A DNA stretch of 64,000 nt. Origin: Hypericibacter terrae (lineage in GTDB: Bacteria > Pseudomonadota > Alphaproteobacteria > Dongiales > Dongiaceae). Below, in pieces: positions 8,066 to 17,646 of the stretch (the stretch's first letter is position 1; the number at the start of each line of letters is the position of its first letter). The position numbers and the translations under genes are program-made. The notes beneath the pieces are model-generated. The model saw only the letters and a list, made by a program, of their open reading frames with translations. It ran no database searches and was not told the DNA's origin. The stretch covers positions 5,051,001 through 5,115,000 of the forward strand of contig NZ_CP042906.1 of the NCBI RefSeq assembly GCF_008728855.1, given 5' to 3'.

Positions 8066-8815
8066 ATGAAGGTACTGGTCGCGGTCAAACGCGTGATCGA
8101 CGCCAATGTGAAGGTGCGGGTGAAAGCCGACGGTACCGGTGTCGAAACGGCCAATGTGAAGATGGCCATGAACCCCTTCTGCGAGATCGCCGTCGAAGAG
8201 GCGGTGCGCATGAAGGAAGCCGGCACGGCGACCGAGGTGGTGGCCGTGGCCTGCGGTCCGGCGAGCTCCCAGGAGACGATCCGCACCGCGCTCGCCATGG
8301 GCGCCGACCGCGGCATCCATGTGCAGACCGATGTCGAGCTGCAGCCGCTGGCCGTCGCCAAGCTGCTCAAGGCCGTGATCGAGAAGGAGCAGCCGCGGAT
8401 CGTGATCCTCGGCAAACAGGCGATCGACGACGATTCCAACCAGACCGGCCAGATGCTGGCGGGCCTCTTGGGCTGGCCGCAGGGCACCTTCGCCTCGAAG
8501 CTGACGATCGAAGGCGACAAGCTGCGCGTGAAGCGCGAGGTCGATGGCGGCCTCGAGACCGAGATCGTCAATCTGCCGACGATCGTCACGACCGACCTGC
8601 GGCTCAACGAGCCGCGCTACGCCTCGCTGCCCAACATCATGAAGGCGAAGAAGAAGCCGATCGAGGCGCTGACGCCCGACGCGCTGGGCGTCGATCCCTC
8701 GCCCCGCCTGAAGGTCCTCAAGGTGGTCGAGCCGGCCAAGAGAAAATCCGGCGCCAAGGTGAAGTCCGTTGCGGAGCTGGTCGACAAGCTGCGCAACGAG
8801 GCCAAGGTCATCTGA
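8066..8815 (+). CDS. etfB: Electron transfer flavoprotein beta subunit
   Basis: A 249-residue EtfB beginning [20 protein letters not shown], with the AMP-binding and conserved loop region [12 protein letters not shown] and [24 protein letters not shown]. It pairs with EtfA encoded 16 bases downstream to form the soluble flavoprotein that carries electrons from acyl-CoA dehydrogenases to ETF:quinone oxidoreductase. In this neighbourhood Mcd is an obvious electron donor. The preceding gap carries a good promoter at 7941. Confidence 0.96.
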   Translation: MKVLVAVKRVIDANVKVRVKADGTGVETANVKMAMNPFCEIAVEEAVRMKEAGTATEVVAVACGPASSQETIRTALAMGADRGIHVQTDVELQPLAVAKLLKAVIEKEQPRIVILGKQAIDDDSNQTGQMLAGLLGWPQGTFASKLTIEGDKLRVKREVDGGLETEIVNLPTIVTTDLRLNEPRYASLPNIMKAKKKPIEALTPDALGVDPSPRLKVLKVVEPAKRKSGAKVKSVAELVDKLRNEAKVI

Positions 8816-8831
8816 GGCGGGGGACAGGACA

Positions 8832-9767
8832 ATGACGATTCTGGTTCTGGCAGAGCATCACGACGGCGCCGTGCGCGACGGTTCGCTCCATGCCATCACC
8901 GCCGCGCAGAAGATCGGCGGCGACATCCATGTTCTGATCGCGGGTCAGAATGCGAAGGCGGCGGCGGACGCCGCGGCGAAGATCGCCGGCGTCGGCAAGG
9001 TGCTGCTGGCCGACGATGCGGTCTATGCCGCCATGCTGGCCGAGAACGTCGCCAAGCTGATCGTCGGCCTGGCGCCGAACTACAGCCATCTGCTGGCGAC
9101 CGCCACCAGCGTCGGCAAGAACATCATGCCGCGCGTGGCGGCCCTGCTCGACGTGGCGCAGGTCTCCGAGATCATCTCGGTCGAATCGCCCGACACCTTC
9201 GTGCGGCCGATCTATGCCGGCAACGCGCTGGCGACGGTCCAGGCCACCGACAAGATCAAGGTTATCACCGTGCGGGCCACCGGCTTCGACGCGGCCCCGG
9301 CCAGCGGCGGCAGCGCCGCGGTCGAGACCGTCGCCTCGGCCGGCGATGCCGGCCTCTCCACCTTCGTCGGCTCCGAGCTCTCCAAGTCCGAGCGCCCCGA
9401 GCTCACCTCGGCGCGCGTGATCGTCTCGGGCGGTCGCGGCATGCAGTCGGGCGACAATTTCAAGCTGCTCGAGGCGCTCGCCGACAAGCTCAACGCCGCC
9501 GTCGGCGCCAGCCGCGCCGCCGTCGACGCCGGTTATGTGCCCAACGACTACCAGGTCGGCCAGACCGGCAAGATCGTGGCGCCGGAACTCTATATCGCTG
9601 TCGGCATTTCGGGCGCGATCCAGCATCTCGCCGGCATGAAGGACAGCAAGGTCATCGTCGCCATCAACAAGGACGAGGACGCGCCGATCTTCCAGGTCGC
9701 GGATTACGGCCTGGTGGCGGACCTCTTCACGGCCGTGCCGGAGCTGACGGCAGAACTCAGCAAGTAA
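8832..9767 (+). CDS. etfA: Electron transfer flavoprotein alpha subunit
   Basis: 311 residues from ATG at 8832 (upstream GGGACAGGAC). The C-terminal FAD-binding domain is intact, with [51 protein letters not shown] and [19 protein letters not shown] spread through the last 170 residues (listed as separate blocks of one domain). It forms a heterodimer with EtfB. A longer reading frame runs back into etfB but the ETF family start is at MTILVLAEH. The same transcript likely continues into the 3-hydroxybutyryl-CoA dehydrogenase gene 72 bases on. Confidence 0.96.
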   Translation: MTILVLAEHHDGAVRDGSLHAITAAQKIGGDIHVLIAGQNAKAAADAAAKIAGVGKVLLADDAVYAAMLAENVAKLIVGLAPNYSHLLATATSVGKNIMPRVAALLDVAQVSEIISVESPDTFVRPIYAGNALATVQATDKIKVITVRATGFDAAPASGGSAAVETVASAGDAGLSTFVGSELSKSERPELTSARVIVSGGRGMQSGDNFKLLEALADKLNAAVGASRAAVDAGYVPNDYQVGQTGKIVAPELYIAVGISGAIQHLAGMKDSKVIVAINKDEDAPIFQVADYGLVADLFTAVPELTAELSK

Positions 9768-9839
9768 GCAACCGCGCCGGCGGCGCGGCCCGTCCGGGGC
9801 CGCCCAGGATGCCGGCGCCGGATGAAGGATGACTCAACG

Positions 9840-10724
9840 ATGATTCAGAAGATCGGCGTGATCGGCGCCGGGCAGATGGGCAATGGCATCGCCCATGTCT
9901 GCGCGCTCAACCGCTTCGAGGTCGTGCTGTCCGACATCGATCCGGTACAGCTCGAGAAGGCCATGAAGTCGATCGACAAGAATCTCGATCGCCAGGTCCA
10001 CTCGAAGCGCGAGGATATCCGGATCAGCGAGGCCGACAAGAAGGCGGCGCTGGCGCGGATCCATCCTTTCATCGGGATGGATCATTTCGGCGACTGCGAT
10101 CTGGTGATCGAGGCCGCAACCGAGAAGGAAGAGGTCAAGGTCCAGATTCTCAAGGCGCTCTGCCCGGTTCTCAAGGCCGACGCGATCATCGCCAGCAACA
10201 CCTCCTCGATCTCGATTACGCGGCTCGCCGCGGTGACCGACCGGCCGGCCAAGTTCATGGGCATGCATTTCATGAACCCGGTGCCGCTGATGCAGCTGGT
10301 CGAGCTGATCCGCGGGCTCGCCACCGACGAGGACACCTATCGTTCGATCAAGGAACTGACCGAGAAGCTCCACAAGACCGCGGCGCCGGCCGAGGACTTT
10401 CCCGCCTTCATCGTCAACCGCATCCTGCTGCCGATGATCAACGAGGCGGTCTATACGCTCTATGAGGGTGTCGGCACCGTCGAGGCGATCGACACCGCCA
10501 TGAAGCTCGGCGCCAACCATCCCATGGGCCCGCTCGAGCTCGCCGACTTCATCGGCCTCGACACCTGCCTCGCGGTCATGCAGGTGCTCTATGACGGCCT
10601 CGCCGACAGCAAATACCGCCCCTGCCCGCTGCTGGTGAAATATGTCGAAGCCGGCTGGATCGGCAAGAAGGCCGGCCGCGGCTTCTACGACTATAGCGGC
10701 GAGAAGCCGATCCCGACGCGGTGA
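9840..10724 (+). CDS. hbd: 3-hydroxybutyryl-CoA dehydrogenase
   Basis: 294 residues: an N-terminal Rossmann domain with GVIGAGQMGNGIAHVCA binding NAD(P), and a C-terminal helical dimerisation domain with GVFG-type ends (KAGRGFYDYSG). It interconverts (S)-3-hydroxybutyryl-CoA and acetoacetyl-CoA. The ATG at 9840 has AAGGAT 9 bases upstream. Position after etfBA is a common arrangement in alphaproteobacteria and links beta-oxidation-type C4 reactions to the ethylmalonyl-CoA genes. The stereochemistry differs from PhaB in the PHB cluster at 47 kb, which makes the (R) form. Confidence 0.92.
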   Translation: MIQKIGVIGAGQMGNGIAHVCALNRFEVVLSDIDPVQLEKAMKSIDKNLDRQVHSKREDIRISEADKKAALARIHPFIGMDHFGDCDLVIEAATEKEEVKVQILKALCPVLKADAIIASNTSSISITRLAAVTDRPAKFMGMHFMNPVPLMQLVELIRGLATDEDTYRSIKELTEKLHKTAAPAEDFPAFIVNRILLPMINEAVYTLYEGVGTVEAIDTAMKLGANHPMGPLELADFIGLDTCLAVMQVLYDGLADSKYRPCPLLVKYVEAGWIGKKAGRGFYDYSGEKPIPTR

Positions 10725-10758
10725 GCGGCCACCACTCGTCACCTCATTCCTTTCTTAG

Positions 10759-10794
10759 CCCCTCCCCCCTTGAGGGGGAGGTCAGGGTGGGGGG
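10759..10794. repeat. Left 36-bp inverted repeat arm flanking DUF559 gene (type B family)
   Basis: The 36-base arm is the reverse complement of bases 11147-11182 with a single mismatch. It comprises a hairpin (CCCCTCCCCCCTTGAGGGGG) followed by an AGGGTGGGGGG tail pointing inward. The stop codon and last few codons of the DUF559 gene lie inside it. Confidence 0.9.
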
Positions 10795-11123
10795 TGATCG
10801 TGAAGCGCGGTGAGAATCGTCCGGACGACCCCCTCCAGATTGGCCAACACGTCGTTGTTCCAGAATCGAATGACACGATAGCCGCGCGAGTTGAGCCAAG
10901 CCGTCCGCGCCGCGTCTTTCTCCCGCTCCGCGTCATGCTGCCCGCCATCGACCTCGACGATCAGCCGCGCCGACAGGCAGGCGAAGTCGGCGATAAAGTC
11001 ACCGATGGGAACTTGCCGGCGAAATTTGAAGCCATCGAGCTGCTGGCCGCTCAGCGCTGACCAGAGCTTCCGCTCGGCATCGGTCGCGTCTTTACGGAGG
11101 CGTCGGGCGTCTTTCACGGACAT
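10782..11123 (-). CDS. DUF559 (VSR/PD-(D/E)xK-like) endonuclease-domain protein
   Basis: A 113-residue protein of the DUF559 family, restriction-endonuclease-like fold. Visible landmarks are [19 protein letters not shown], the [16 protein letters not shown] strand with the likely catalytic Asp, then [11 protein letters not shown] giving the E-x-D/Q pair, and the conserved C-terminal [16 protein letters not shown] at 11123 begins [10 protein letters not shown]; an in-frame extension upstream would translate repeat DNA. The gene sits exactly between the arms of a 36-bp inverted repeat, and its C-terminus DHPPP plus stop are encoded by the left arm. DUF559 function is not established; a DNA nicking or cleavage role is inferred from the fold. 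Confidence 0.85.
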   Translation of the reverse strand: MSVKDARRLRKDATDAERKLWSALSGQQLDGFKFRRQVPIGDFIADFACLSARLIVEVDGGQHDAEREKDAARTAWLNSRGYRVIRFWNNDVLANLEGVVRTILTALHDHPPP

Positions 11124-11146
11124 GTCGGGAGCGGCGTTTGCGGCTA

Positions 11147-11182
11147 CCCCCCACCCTAACCTCCCCCTCAAGGGGGGAGGGG
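11147..11182. repeat. Right 36-bp inverted repeat arm flanking DUF559 gene
   Basis: Reverse complement of 10759-10794 with one substitution. Hairpin outermost, tail inward, the same orientation as the arms of the gene-free type B pairs elsewhere in the window. It lies 24 bases upstream of the DUF559 start codon. Confidence 0.9.
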
Positions 11183-11218
11183 TTTAGGCGGTATGCGCGT
11201 CGTCGCCTTTCGCGGCCC

Positions 11219-11848
11219 TCACGTCGCGCTGGTGGTCGAGCCCGCCGGCTGCCCCGCGGGGGCGTCCTTTTCCAGGAAATAGTGCATCAGCGCCAGCGAC
11301 TCCGGACTGTCCCAGACGGCGGGGCCGACCATCGTTCCCACGATCTGTCCGGCGCGGTCGATGACGAGCGTCGTCGGCAGGGCCGGCACCTTAAGCGCCA
11401 TGGGCAGGGCGTTGGGCTGATCCAGATAGATGTCGAGATGCTGGATGCCGAGCTGCTGGTAGAAGTGACGCACCGGCGTGATCCCGCCCTCGTCGAGCGA
11501 GAGTGCCAGCACGGTGAAGTCGGCGCCGCCGAGCTGGGCCTGAAGCCGGTCGATCGACGGCATCTCCTCGCGGCAGGGGCCGCACCAGGTGGCCCAGAAA
11601 TTGAGCAGCACCACGCGGCCCTTGAACTGCTCCATCGTCACCGGCTGCTGGTTGGCGTCGAGGAAGCTCGCCTGCGGCACTGGCCGGGGCGGATCGATCA
11701 GGGTAAAGTCCGAAAGCGAACCGCCGAGCGGCGGGCCCGCATTCCCGCCCGCGGCGGCGCCCGGCAGCCCGAGCGCGGTCCCCAGCAGGATGAGGCCGCC
11801 CGCCGTTCCGGTCAGCAGCCGGCGCCGCTCTCGATCGATCATCTCCAC
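11219..11848 (-). CDS. tlpA: TlpA-like periplasmic thiol:disulfide oxidoreductase
   Basis: 209 residues. The N-terminus [14 protein letters not shown] followed by a hydrophobic stretch suggests a membrane anchor or Tat-like signal. The thioredoxin domain carries the active site [14 protein letters not shown] and the cis-Pro loop ALPTTLVID. TlpA proteins act in the periplasm as reductants, for example in cytochrome oxidase copper-site assembly. GTG at 11848 is chosen because GGAG lies 7 bases upstream; the ATG at 11842 has no usable spacing. Divergent from argH, the arrangement described for Bradyrhizobium tlpA, which supports orthology. Confidence 0.9.
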   Translation of the reverse strand: MEMIDRERRRLLTGTAGGLILLGTALGLPGAAAGGNAGPPLGGSLSDFTLIDPPRPVPQASFLDANQQPVTMEQFKGRVVLLNFWATWCGPCREEMPSIDRLQAQLGGADFTVLALSLDEGGITPVRHFYQQLGIQHLDIYLDQPNALPMALKVPALPTTLVIDRAGQIVGTMVGPAVWDSPESLALMHYFLEKDAPAGQPAGSTTSAT

Positions 11849-11860
11849 GCTTCAGCTCCG

Positions 11861-13327
11861 ATGACTGTGAAATCCAACCGCGACAATCCGGCCGCGTCCA
11901 GCGGCACCAGCAAGAAAAGCGGGGCGGACAGCCCCGCCGCGAGAAGCGGCTCCAATACGATGTGGGGCGGCCGCTTTGCCGGCGGCCCGGCCGAGATCAT
12001 GGAGCGCATCAACGCGTCCATCGATTTCGATCGCCGGCTCTATGCCGAGGACATCGAGGGCTCGCTGGCCCATGCCGCTATGCTGGTCCGCCAGGGCATC
12101 ATCCGTCAAGAAGACGGCGCCGCGATCGAGCGCGGGTTGCGGCAAATTCACCGCGAAATCGAGGCGGGGACCTTCGTCTTCTCGCGCGCGCTCGAGGACA
12201 TTCACATGAATGTCGAGGCGCGGCTCAAGGAGATCATCGGCGCCCCTGCGGGCCGGCTCCATACCGCGCGCTCGCGCAACGACCAGGTGGCCCTCGATTT
12301 CCGCCTCTGGGTGCGCCGCGCGGTCGAGGGGCTGGAAGTCGAGCTCAAGGACCTGACGGCGGCGCTGCTCGATCTGGCCGAGCCTCATGCCGGCACGATC
12401 ATGCCGGGCTATACCCATCTGCAGCCGGCCCAGCCCGTGACCTTCGGCCATCATCTGATGGCCTATGTCGAGATGATCCAGCGCGACCGCGGGCGCCTGG
12501 TCGATTGCCGCCGGCGCATGAACGAAAATCCATTGGGCGCGGCGGCGCTCGCCGGCACCTCCTTCCCGATCGATCGCGACCAGACCTCGAAGGCGCTGGG
12601 CTTCGACCGGCCGATGGCGAACTCGCTCGATGCCGTCTCCGACCGCGATTACGCGTTGGAATATCTGGCGGCGGGTTCGATCCTGGCGGTCCATCTCTCG
12701 CGCCTCGCCGAGGAGATCGTGCTCTGGACCTCGGACGGATTCCGCTTCGTGCGGCTGTCCGACGCCTTCTCCACCGGCAGCTCGATCATGCCGCAGAAGC
12801 GCAATCCCGACGCGGCCGAACTGGTGCGCGGCAAGACGGGCCGCATCATCGGCGCGCTCCAAGCGCTCCTCATCATGATGAAGGGCCTGCCGCTCACCTA
12901 TGGCAAGGACATGCAGGAGGACAAGGAGCCGACCTTCGAGGCGACCGACAGCCTCGCCTTGTGCGTGGCCGCGATGACCGGCATGGTGCGCGACATGACA
13001 CCCGATGCCGCCGCCATGGCCCGCGCCACCAGGAACGGCCACCTCACCGCGACCGATCTCGCGGACGGGCTGGTGCGCATGCTGGGCCTGCCCTTCCGCG
13101 AGGCGCATGAGATCACCGGGCGCATCGTGCGCCTGGCCGACGAGAAGGGGGCCGCCTTGTGGGACCTGCCTCTGTCGGCGCTTCAGAGCGTCGAGCCGCG
13201 CATCACGGCCGAGCTGCAGAACGTGCTGAGTGTCGAGAGTTCGGTCGCGAGCCGCACCAGCTTCGGCGGCACGGCACCCGAGACGGTGCGCCAGGCGATC
13301 GCGCGCGCGCGGGAGCGCTATCTATGA
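11861..13327 (+). CDS. argH: Argininosuccinate lyase
   Basis: The last enzyme of arginine synthesis, splitting argininosuccinate into arginine and fumarate. Fumarase/aspartase superfamily signature [12 protein letters not shown] is present, along with [13 protein letters not shown] and [16 protein letters not shown]. From ATG 11861 the protein has 488 residues with a low-complexity Ser/Lys/Ala N-terminal extension; the conserved region begins at [10 protein letters not shown], whose ATG at 11959 would give 455 residues, closer to the family norm. Only 12 bases separate 11861 from the divergent tlpA start, leaving no room for promoters, so the later start is a real possibility. lptM overlaps the stop by ATGA. 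Confidence 0.93.
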   Translation: MTVKSNRDNPAASSGTSKKSGADSPAARSGSNTMWGGRFAGGPAEIMERINASIDFDRRLYAEDIEGSLAHAAMLVRQGIIRQEDGAAIERGLRQIHREIEAGTFVFSRALEDIHMNVEARLKEIIGAPAGRLHTARSRNDQVALDFRLWVRRAVEGLEVELKDLTAALLDLAEPHAGTIMPGYTHLQPAQPVTFGHHLMAYVEMIQRDRGRLVDCRRRMNENPLGAAALAGTSFPIDRDQTSKALGFDRPMANSLDAVSDRDYALEYLAAGSILAVHLSRLAEEIVLWTSDGFRFVRLSDAFSTGSSIMPQKRNPDAAELVRGKTGRIIGALQALLIMMKGLPLTYGKDMQEDKEPTFEATDSLALCVAAMTGMVRDMTPDAAAMARATRNGHLTATDLADGLVRMLGLPFREAHEITGRIVRLADEKGAALWDLPLSALQSVEPRITAELQNVLSVESSVASRTSFGGTAPETVRQAIARARERYL

Positions 13328-13473
13328 GCCGCGTTCGCCTGGCCCTGCTGCTGGCGCTGCTGATGGCGCTGGCCCTGCCGCTGGCCGCCTGCGGCAAGAA
13401 GGGCCCGCCGGGCCTGCCGCCCGGCCAGACCGATCAATATCCCCGCCAATATCCGAGCCCCAACGAGCCATGA
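13324..13473 (+). CDS. lptM: Small lipoprotein, LptM (YifL)-like
   Basis: Only 49 residues: a lipoprotein signal peptide with lipobox LAAC (Cys at residue 23) followed by [10 protein letters not shown] and a Pro/Gln-rich tail. The C-G-x-K-GP-L/P pattern immediately after the lipidated Cys is characteristic of LptM/YifL, which in E. coli assists maturation of the LptD LPS translocon. Its location between argH and lysA, overlapping both by four bases (ATGA at each junction), is the usual alphaproteobacterial position. The start at 13324 gives the full signal peptide; longer in-frame readings run through argH. Confidence 0.85.
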   Translation: MSRVRLALLLALLMALALPLAACGKKGPPGLPPGQTDQYPRQYPSPNEP

Positions 13474-14783
13474 GCGTCTTTGCCTATCGCCAGGGCGAGC
13501 TCCACGCCGAGGCCCTGCCGCTCTCGCGCCTCGCGGCCGAGGTCGGCACGCCCTTCTTCTGCTATTCGCATGCCGCACTCGCCAGCGCCTATGACGAGTT
13601 CTCCGCCGCCGTCGCCGGATTGCCGTCGATGATCTGCTACGCCCTCAAGGCCAATTCCAATCTCGCGGTGATCGCGACCTTCGCGCAGCGCGGTGCGGGG
13701 GCCGACGTGGTCTCCGAGGGCGAGCTGCGACAGGCGCTGGCGGCGGGCGTGCCGGCGCAGAAGATCATCTTCTCCGGCGTCGGCAAGACCGCGGCCGAGA
13801 TGAAGTTCGCGCTCGAGACCGGCATCCGCCAGATCAATGTCGAATCGCTGCCGGAGCTGCGCCTGCTGGACCAGGTCGCGCGCGGGCTCGGGCGCAAGGC
13901 CATCGTCGCCCTGCGTATCAACCCCGACGTCGATGCCCGGACCCATGCCAAGATCTCGACCGGCAAGGCCGAGAACAAGTTCGGCATCGAGCTCGGCCAT
14001 GTGCAGGCGGCCTACCAGGAAGCCTCAGGGCTCGCCGGCATCGATGTGCGCGGGCTGGCCCTCCATATCGGCTCGCAGCTGACCGACCTCGAGCCCTATC
14101 GCGCCGCCTTCCGGCGCGTGGCCGAAATCACGGCCGAGCTGCGGGGGGTCGGGCTCACCGTCGACCGGCTCGATCTCGGCGGCGGGATTGGCATCGCCTA
14201 TCGCGGCGAGACGCCGCCCGCGATCGCGGATTATGTGCGCGTGGTGCGCGAGACGGTGGGATCGCTCAAGACCGAGCTCGCCTTCGAGCCGGGCCGCTGG
14301 CTGGTGGGCAATGCCGGCATTCTGGTGTCGCGGGTGCTGTTCGTGAAGCCCGGCGCCAGCCGCGACTTCGTCATCATCGACGCCGCCATGAACGACCTGA
14401 TCCGCCCGGCGCTCTATGACGCCTATCACGCGATCCTGCCGGTGAAGGAGGCCGCCTCCGACGCGCCGGTGAAGCGCTTCGACGTGGTGGGGCCGATCTG
14501 CGAGAGCGGCGACCGCTTCGCCGAACAGCGCCCGCTGCCCCCTCTCCAGGACGGCGATCTGGTCGCGATCTGCCAGGCCGGCGCCTACAGCGCGGTCATG
14601 GCGTCGGGCTACAACAGCCGCCTGGCTGCGCCCGAGATCCTGGTCCATGGCCACGCCTTTGACATCGTGCGGGCGCGGCCCGACTATCAATCTCTTCTGG
14701 CGCGCGACCAAATCCCGGACTGGCTCGGAGCCGGTTCCGGTCGGCCCGGCCAGGCGAAGGGCGCACGCGGCGCCGCGGAATAG
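13470..14783 (+). CDS. lysA: Diaminopimelate decarboxylase
   Basis: 437 residues of fold-type III PLP enzyme converting meso-diaminopimelate to L-lysine. The PLP-binding lysine lies in ICYALKANSN near residue 55; ALHIGSQLTDL and the glycine-rich GGGIGIAYRGE phosphate-binding loop follow; the C-terminal active-site motif VGPICESGDRFAE and the AYSAVMASGYNSR block complete the domain. The start overlaps the lptM stop (ATGA at 13470), suggesting translational coupling in an argH-lptM-lysA operon. Sequence after about residue 415 is an unconserved Gly/Arg/Ala tail. Confidence 0.95.
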   Translation: MSVFAYRQGELHAEALPLSRLAAEVGTPFFCYSHAALASAYDEFSAAVAGLPSMICYALKANSNLAVIATFAQRGAGADVVSEGELRQALAAGVPAQKIIFSGVGKTAAEMKFALETGIRQINVESLPELRLLDQVARGLGRKAIVALRINPDVDARTHAKISTGKAENKFGIELGHVQAAYQEASGLAGIDVRGLALHIGSQLTDLEPYRAAFRRVAEITAELRGVGLTVDRLDLGGGIGIAYRGETPPAIADYVRVVRETVGSLKTELAFEPGRWLVGNAGILVSRVLFVKPGASRDFVIIDAAMNDLIRPALYDAYHAILPVKEAASDAPVKRFDVVGPICESGDRFAEQRPLPPLQDGDLVAICQAGAYSAVMASGYNSRLAAPEILVHGHAFDIVRARPDYQSLLARDQIPDWLGAGSGRPGQAKGARGAAE

Positions 14784-14897
14784 CCTCAAAGGGCCACCAG
14801 CCTTGGAGCCTCAGGGGCTGGGCCGGGATCCCTCCTGAAGGGGCCAGCCTCCCGCGGAATGCCGGGCCCTTCCGACGATGCCAAGGAGACGGCGGCA

Positions 14898-17417
14898 ATG
14901 GCCGAGCAGGTTGGCTCGACCCCGATGGCAACGAAGGCGATCGAGCGGCGGCTCCGGGCGCGGCTCGGGCCCTGGCTGCTGCTGGCGCGGCTCGGCCTCT
15001 TCTGGGAGCGGCTCTGGCCGGCGATCTGGCCCGCGGTCGGCATCGCCGGCCTGTTCCTCGTTCTCGCTCTGCTCGACCTTCCGACCCGCCTGCCACCCTG
15101 GCTCCATGCCCTGTTGCTGGCGGCCTTCGCCGGCGCCATCGGCTTGGCCCTGTGGCGCGGCTTGCGGCGCTTCCCGGCGCCCAGCGACGCCGAGGCGCGC
15201 CGCCGGCTCGAGCTCGACAGCGACCTTCCCCATCGCCCTTTGACCCTGCTGGTCGAGCCGCTCGCGGCCGGCCTGGGCCATCCCGAGGCCGAGGCACTCT
15301 GGTCCCTGCACCGCACCCGGCTGCTGGCGGCGATCGGCCGGCTGCGGCTCAAGCTGCCGCGCCCCGGGCTCGCCGCGCGCGATCCCTGGGGCCTGCGGGC
15401 GGCGCTCGGCCTGTTCCTGGTGATCGGGCTGGTCGCGGCCGGCCCCGACAGCCTGGCCCGCATCAAGCAGGCCCTGATCCCGGGGCTGACGGCCGGTCCC
15501 CCGGCCGCACCGCCCAGCTATGACATCTGGATCACGCCGCCCGCTTATACCGGCCTGGCGCCGATCCTGCTCTCCTCCTCGACGCCGATGCCGGCCGAGA
15601 ATGCCGGCGCGCCGGCGACCGGCGGCGGCACGACCGCGACCGACAACGCTGGCGCGCCCAAGCCGCTCGCGATCGCCGAGAACAGCGTGGTGCTGGCCCA
15701 GGTCGAGAACAGCCCGCAGCAGCCGAGCCTGGCGCTGGGCGAGGAGACGCGCACGCTCGAGCCCCTGGCCCAGAAGAGCTGGCGGCTGGAGGACGGCCAT
15801 CTGGTCACCGGCGACCGGCTGGTGCTCAAGCTCGGCAATCGCGAGCTGGCGCAATGGCCGATCGCCATCATCCCCGACAAGCCGCCGACGGTCGCCTTCA
15901 CCGCGGACCCCGCCCAGACCGAGCGCGGCGTGCTCAAGCTCAGCTACACCGCGAGCGACGATTACGGCGTCGAGCATGTGACGGCGAAGATCACGCCGCT
16001 GGGCGATGCCGCCAGCGCCGCGCCGATCGAGCTCGACCTGCCGGTGCCGGGCAGCGGCCTGCGCCAGACGCGGGCCGAGAGCTATCACGACCTGACCGCC
16101 AACCCGCTGGCCGGCAGCCCGGTGATGCTGACGCTCGCCGCGCGCGACGCGACCGACCAGGTCGGCCATAGCGAGACCCGCAACATCACGCTGCCGGAGC
16201 GGCCGTTCCATCATCCGGTGGCGCGCGCCATCATCGCGCTGCGCAAGATCCTGGCGCTCCAGCCCGACAAGCGCAGGGCCCTGGTCTATGCCTTCGACAA
16301 GCTCGGCTCGGACACCGAGGCCTATAACAACGACGTGGTGGTGATGCTGGCGCTCTCCAGCGTCTCGGCGCGGTTGCGCTACGACCGCAATCTCGACAGA
16401 GCCCTGCCCGACCTGCTGCAGCTCTTGTGGGACACGGCGCTGCGGATCGAGGAAGGCGAGAGCGCGGTCGCGATGCAGCGCCTGCGCGACGCGCAGGACG
16501 CGCTGCAGCGCGCGCTCGATCAGGGCGCCAGCGACGAGGAGCTGGCGAAGCTGGTCGAGGAGCTGCGCCAGGCGATGAACCAGTTCCTCGACGCGCTCAT
16601 GGAGAAGATGAAGCGCGACCTGGCCGAGGGCAAGAACATGCAGCCGGTCGATCCCGACAAGATGTCGCTCGGCCGCGACGATCTGGAGCGCATGCTCGAT
16701 CAGGCGCAGCAGATGGCCGAGGCCGGGGCCAAGGATGCGGCGCGCAACATGCTCTCGAAGCTGCGCGAGATGCTGGAGAACCTCCAGGCCGATCCGTTCG
16801 CGGGCCAGCCGCAGGAGGGCGAGAACGAAGCCCTGCAGATGATGCAGAAGCTGCAGGGCCTGACGCAGAAGCAGCAGGAGCTGCTCGATCGCAGCTTCCG
16901 CGACCAGCAGCGCGTCGAGCAGGGCGGCTCGCCGCAGGAGATGCAGGGTGCGGCCAACGATCAGGAAGCCTTGCGCCAGGGTCTCGGCGAGGTGATGCGC
17001 AGCTTCGGTGACATGACCGGCAACATCCCCGGATCGCTCGGCAAGGCCGAGCGCGCGATGAAGGACGCGGTGGGCGCGCTCGACAATGGCGATCCCGGTG
17101 CGGCGAACCAGGCCCAGGCCGAGGCGATGAACCAGCTCATGGAAAGCCAGCAGCAGATGCTGAAGGCGCTGGCCGAGCGTTTCGGCAGCCGGCCGGGTGC
17201 GGCCCCCCGCGATCAGCTGCTGAGCCAGCAGCCCGATCCCGGCCAGCGCCAGCAGGAAGGTACCGGCATGATCGACACCGGCGACGTCAAGCTGCCCGAA
17301 GCCGCCGACCTCCAGCGCGCGCGCCAGATCCTCGACGAGCTGCGCCGCCGTTCGTCGGAGCAGTTCCGCCCCAAGGTGGAGCGCGATTATCTGCAGCGGC
17401 TGCTGGATCGGTTCTGA
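14898..17417 (+). CDS. TIGR02302/DUF4175 family large membrane protein
   Basis: About 839 residues. Hydrophobic helices occur near residues 45-60, 68-85 and 160-176; a central Pro-rich segment (PPSYDIWITPPAYTGLAP) resembles cell-surface Ig-like regions; the last 350 residues are Gln/Glu/Met-rich and predicted coiled coil (for example LQGLTQKQQELLDRSFRDQQ). This architecture matches TIGR02302, an alphaproteobacterial family of unknown function. ATG at 14898 is preferred over 14859 because AAGGAG lies 9 bases before it. It follows lysA by 114 bases. Role unknown; envelope location inferred. Confidence 0.85.
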   Translation: MAEQVGSTPMATKAIERRLRARLGPWLLLARLGLFWERLWPAIWPAVGIAGLFLVLALLDLPTRLPPWLHALLLAAFAGAIGLALWRGLRRFPAPSDAEARRRLELDSDLPHRPLTLLVEPLAAGLGHPEAEALWSLHRTRLLAAIGRLRLKLPRPGLAARDPWGLRAALGLFLVIGLVAAGPDSLARIKQALIPGLTAGPPAAPPSYDIWITPPAYTGLAPILLSSSTPMPAENAGAPATGGGTTATDNAGAPKPLAIAENSVVLAQVENSPQQPSLALGEETRTLEPLAQKSWRLEDGHLVTGDRLVLKLGNRELAQWPIAIIPDKPPTVAFTADPAQTERGVLKLSYTASDDYGVEHVTAKITPLGDAASAAPIELDLPVPGSGLRQTRAESYHDLTANPLAGSPVMLTLAARDATDQVGHSETRNITLPERPFHHPVARAIIALRKILALQPDKRRALVYAFDKLGSDTEAYNNDVVVMLALSSVSARLRYDRNLDRALPDLLQLLWDTALRIEEGESAVAMQRLRDAQDALQRALDQGASDEELAKLVEELRQAMNQFLDALMEKMKRDLAEGKNMQPVDPDKMSLGRDDLERMLDQAQQMAEAGAKDAARNMLSKLREMLENLQADPFAGQPQEGENEALQMMQKLQGLTQKQQELLDRSFRDQQRVEQGGSPQEMQGAANDQEALRQGLGEVMRSFGDMTGNIPGSLGKAERAMKDAVGALDNGDPGAANQAQAEAMNQLMESQQQMLKALAERFGSRPGAAPRDQLLSQQPDPGQRQQEGTGMIDTGDVKLPEAADLQRARQILDELRRRSSEQFRPKVERDYLQRLLDRF

Positions 17418-17520
17418 GAGCTCGCTCTAACTCTTTCCTCCCCCCTCCTGTCTTCAGTAGGGTGAGGGGGAGAGACCCCGCAGCGATGATGTTTCAGAGC
17501 GCGCGGGGGTCAACACTATC

Positions 17521-17600
17521 GTCACCCCCGCGAAAGCGGGGGCCCAACTCGATCCAGCGCCATGAGTTGAAAGATGGGTCCCCGCTTTCGCGGGGATGAC
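17521..17600. repeat. Type A REPIN
   Basis: An 80-base unit with inverted CCCGCGAAAGCGGG arms and internal spacer ACTCGATCCAGCGCCATGAG, in the gap between the TIGR02302 gene and the convergent cpdR. A degenerate C-rich/G-rich element (CTCCCCCCTCCTG then GGTGAGGGGGAGAG) precedes it at about 17441-17475. Confidence 0.9.
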
Positions 17601-17646
17601 AGTTTGAGCTGATGTCCGCGCCGATGAGAGATAGCGCGCGCCGCGC

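Noticed and set aside
10782-11171. Longer DUF559 protein starting at 11171
   Set aside because: The added residues are encoded by repeat-arm DNA; the conserved family start is near the ATG at 11123.
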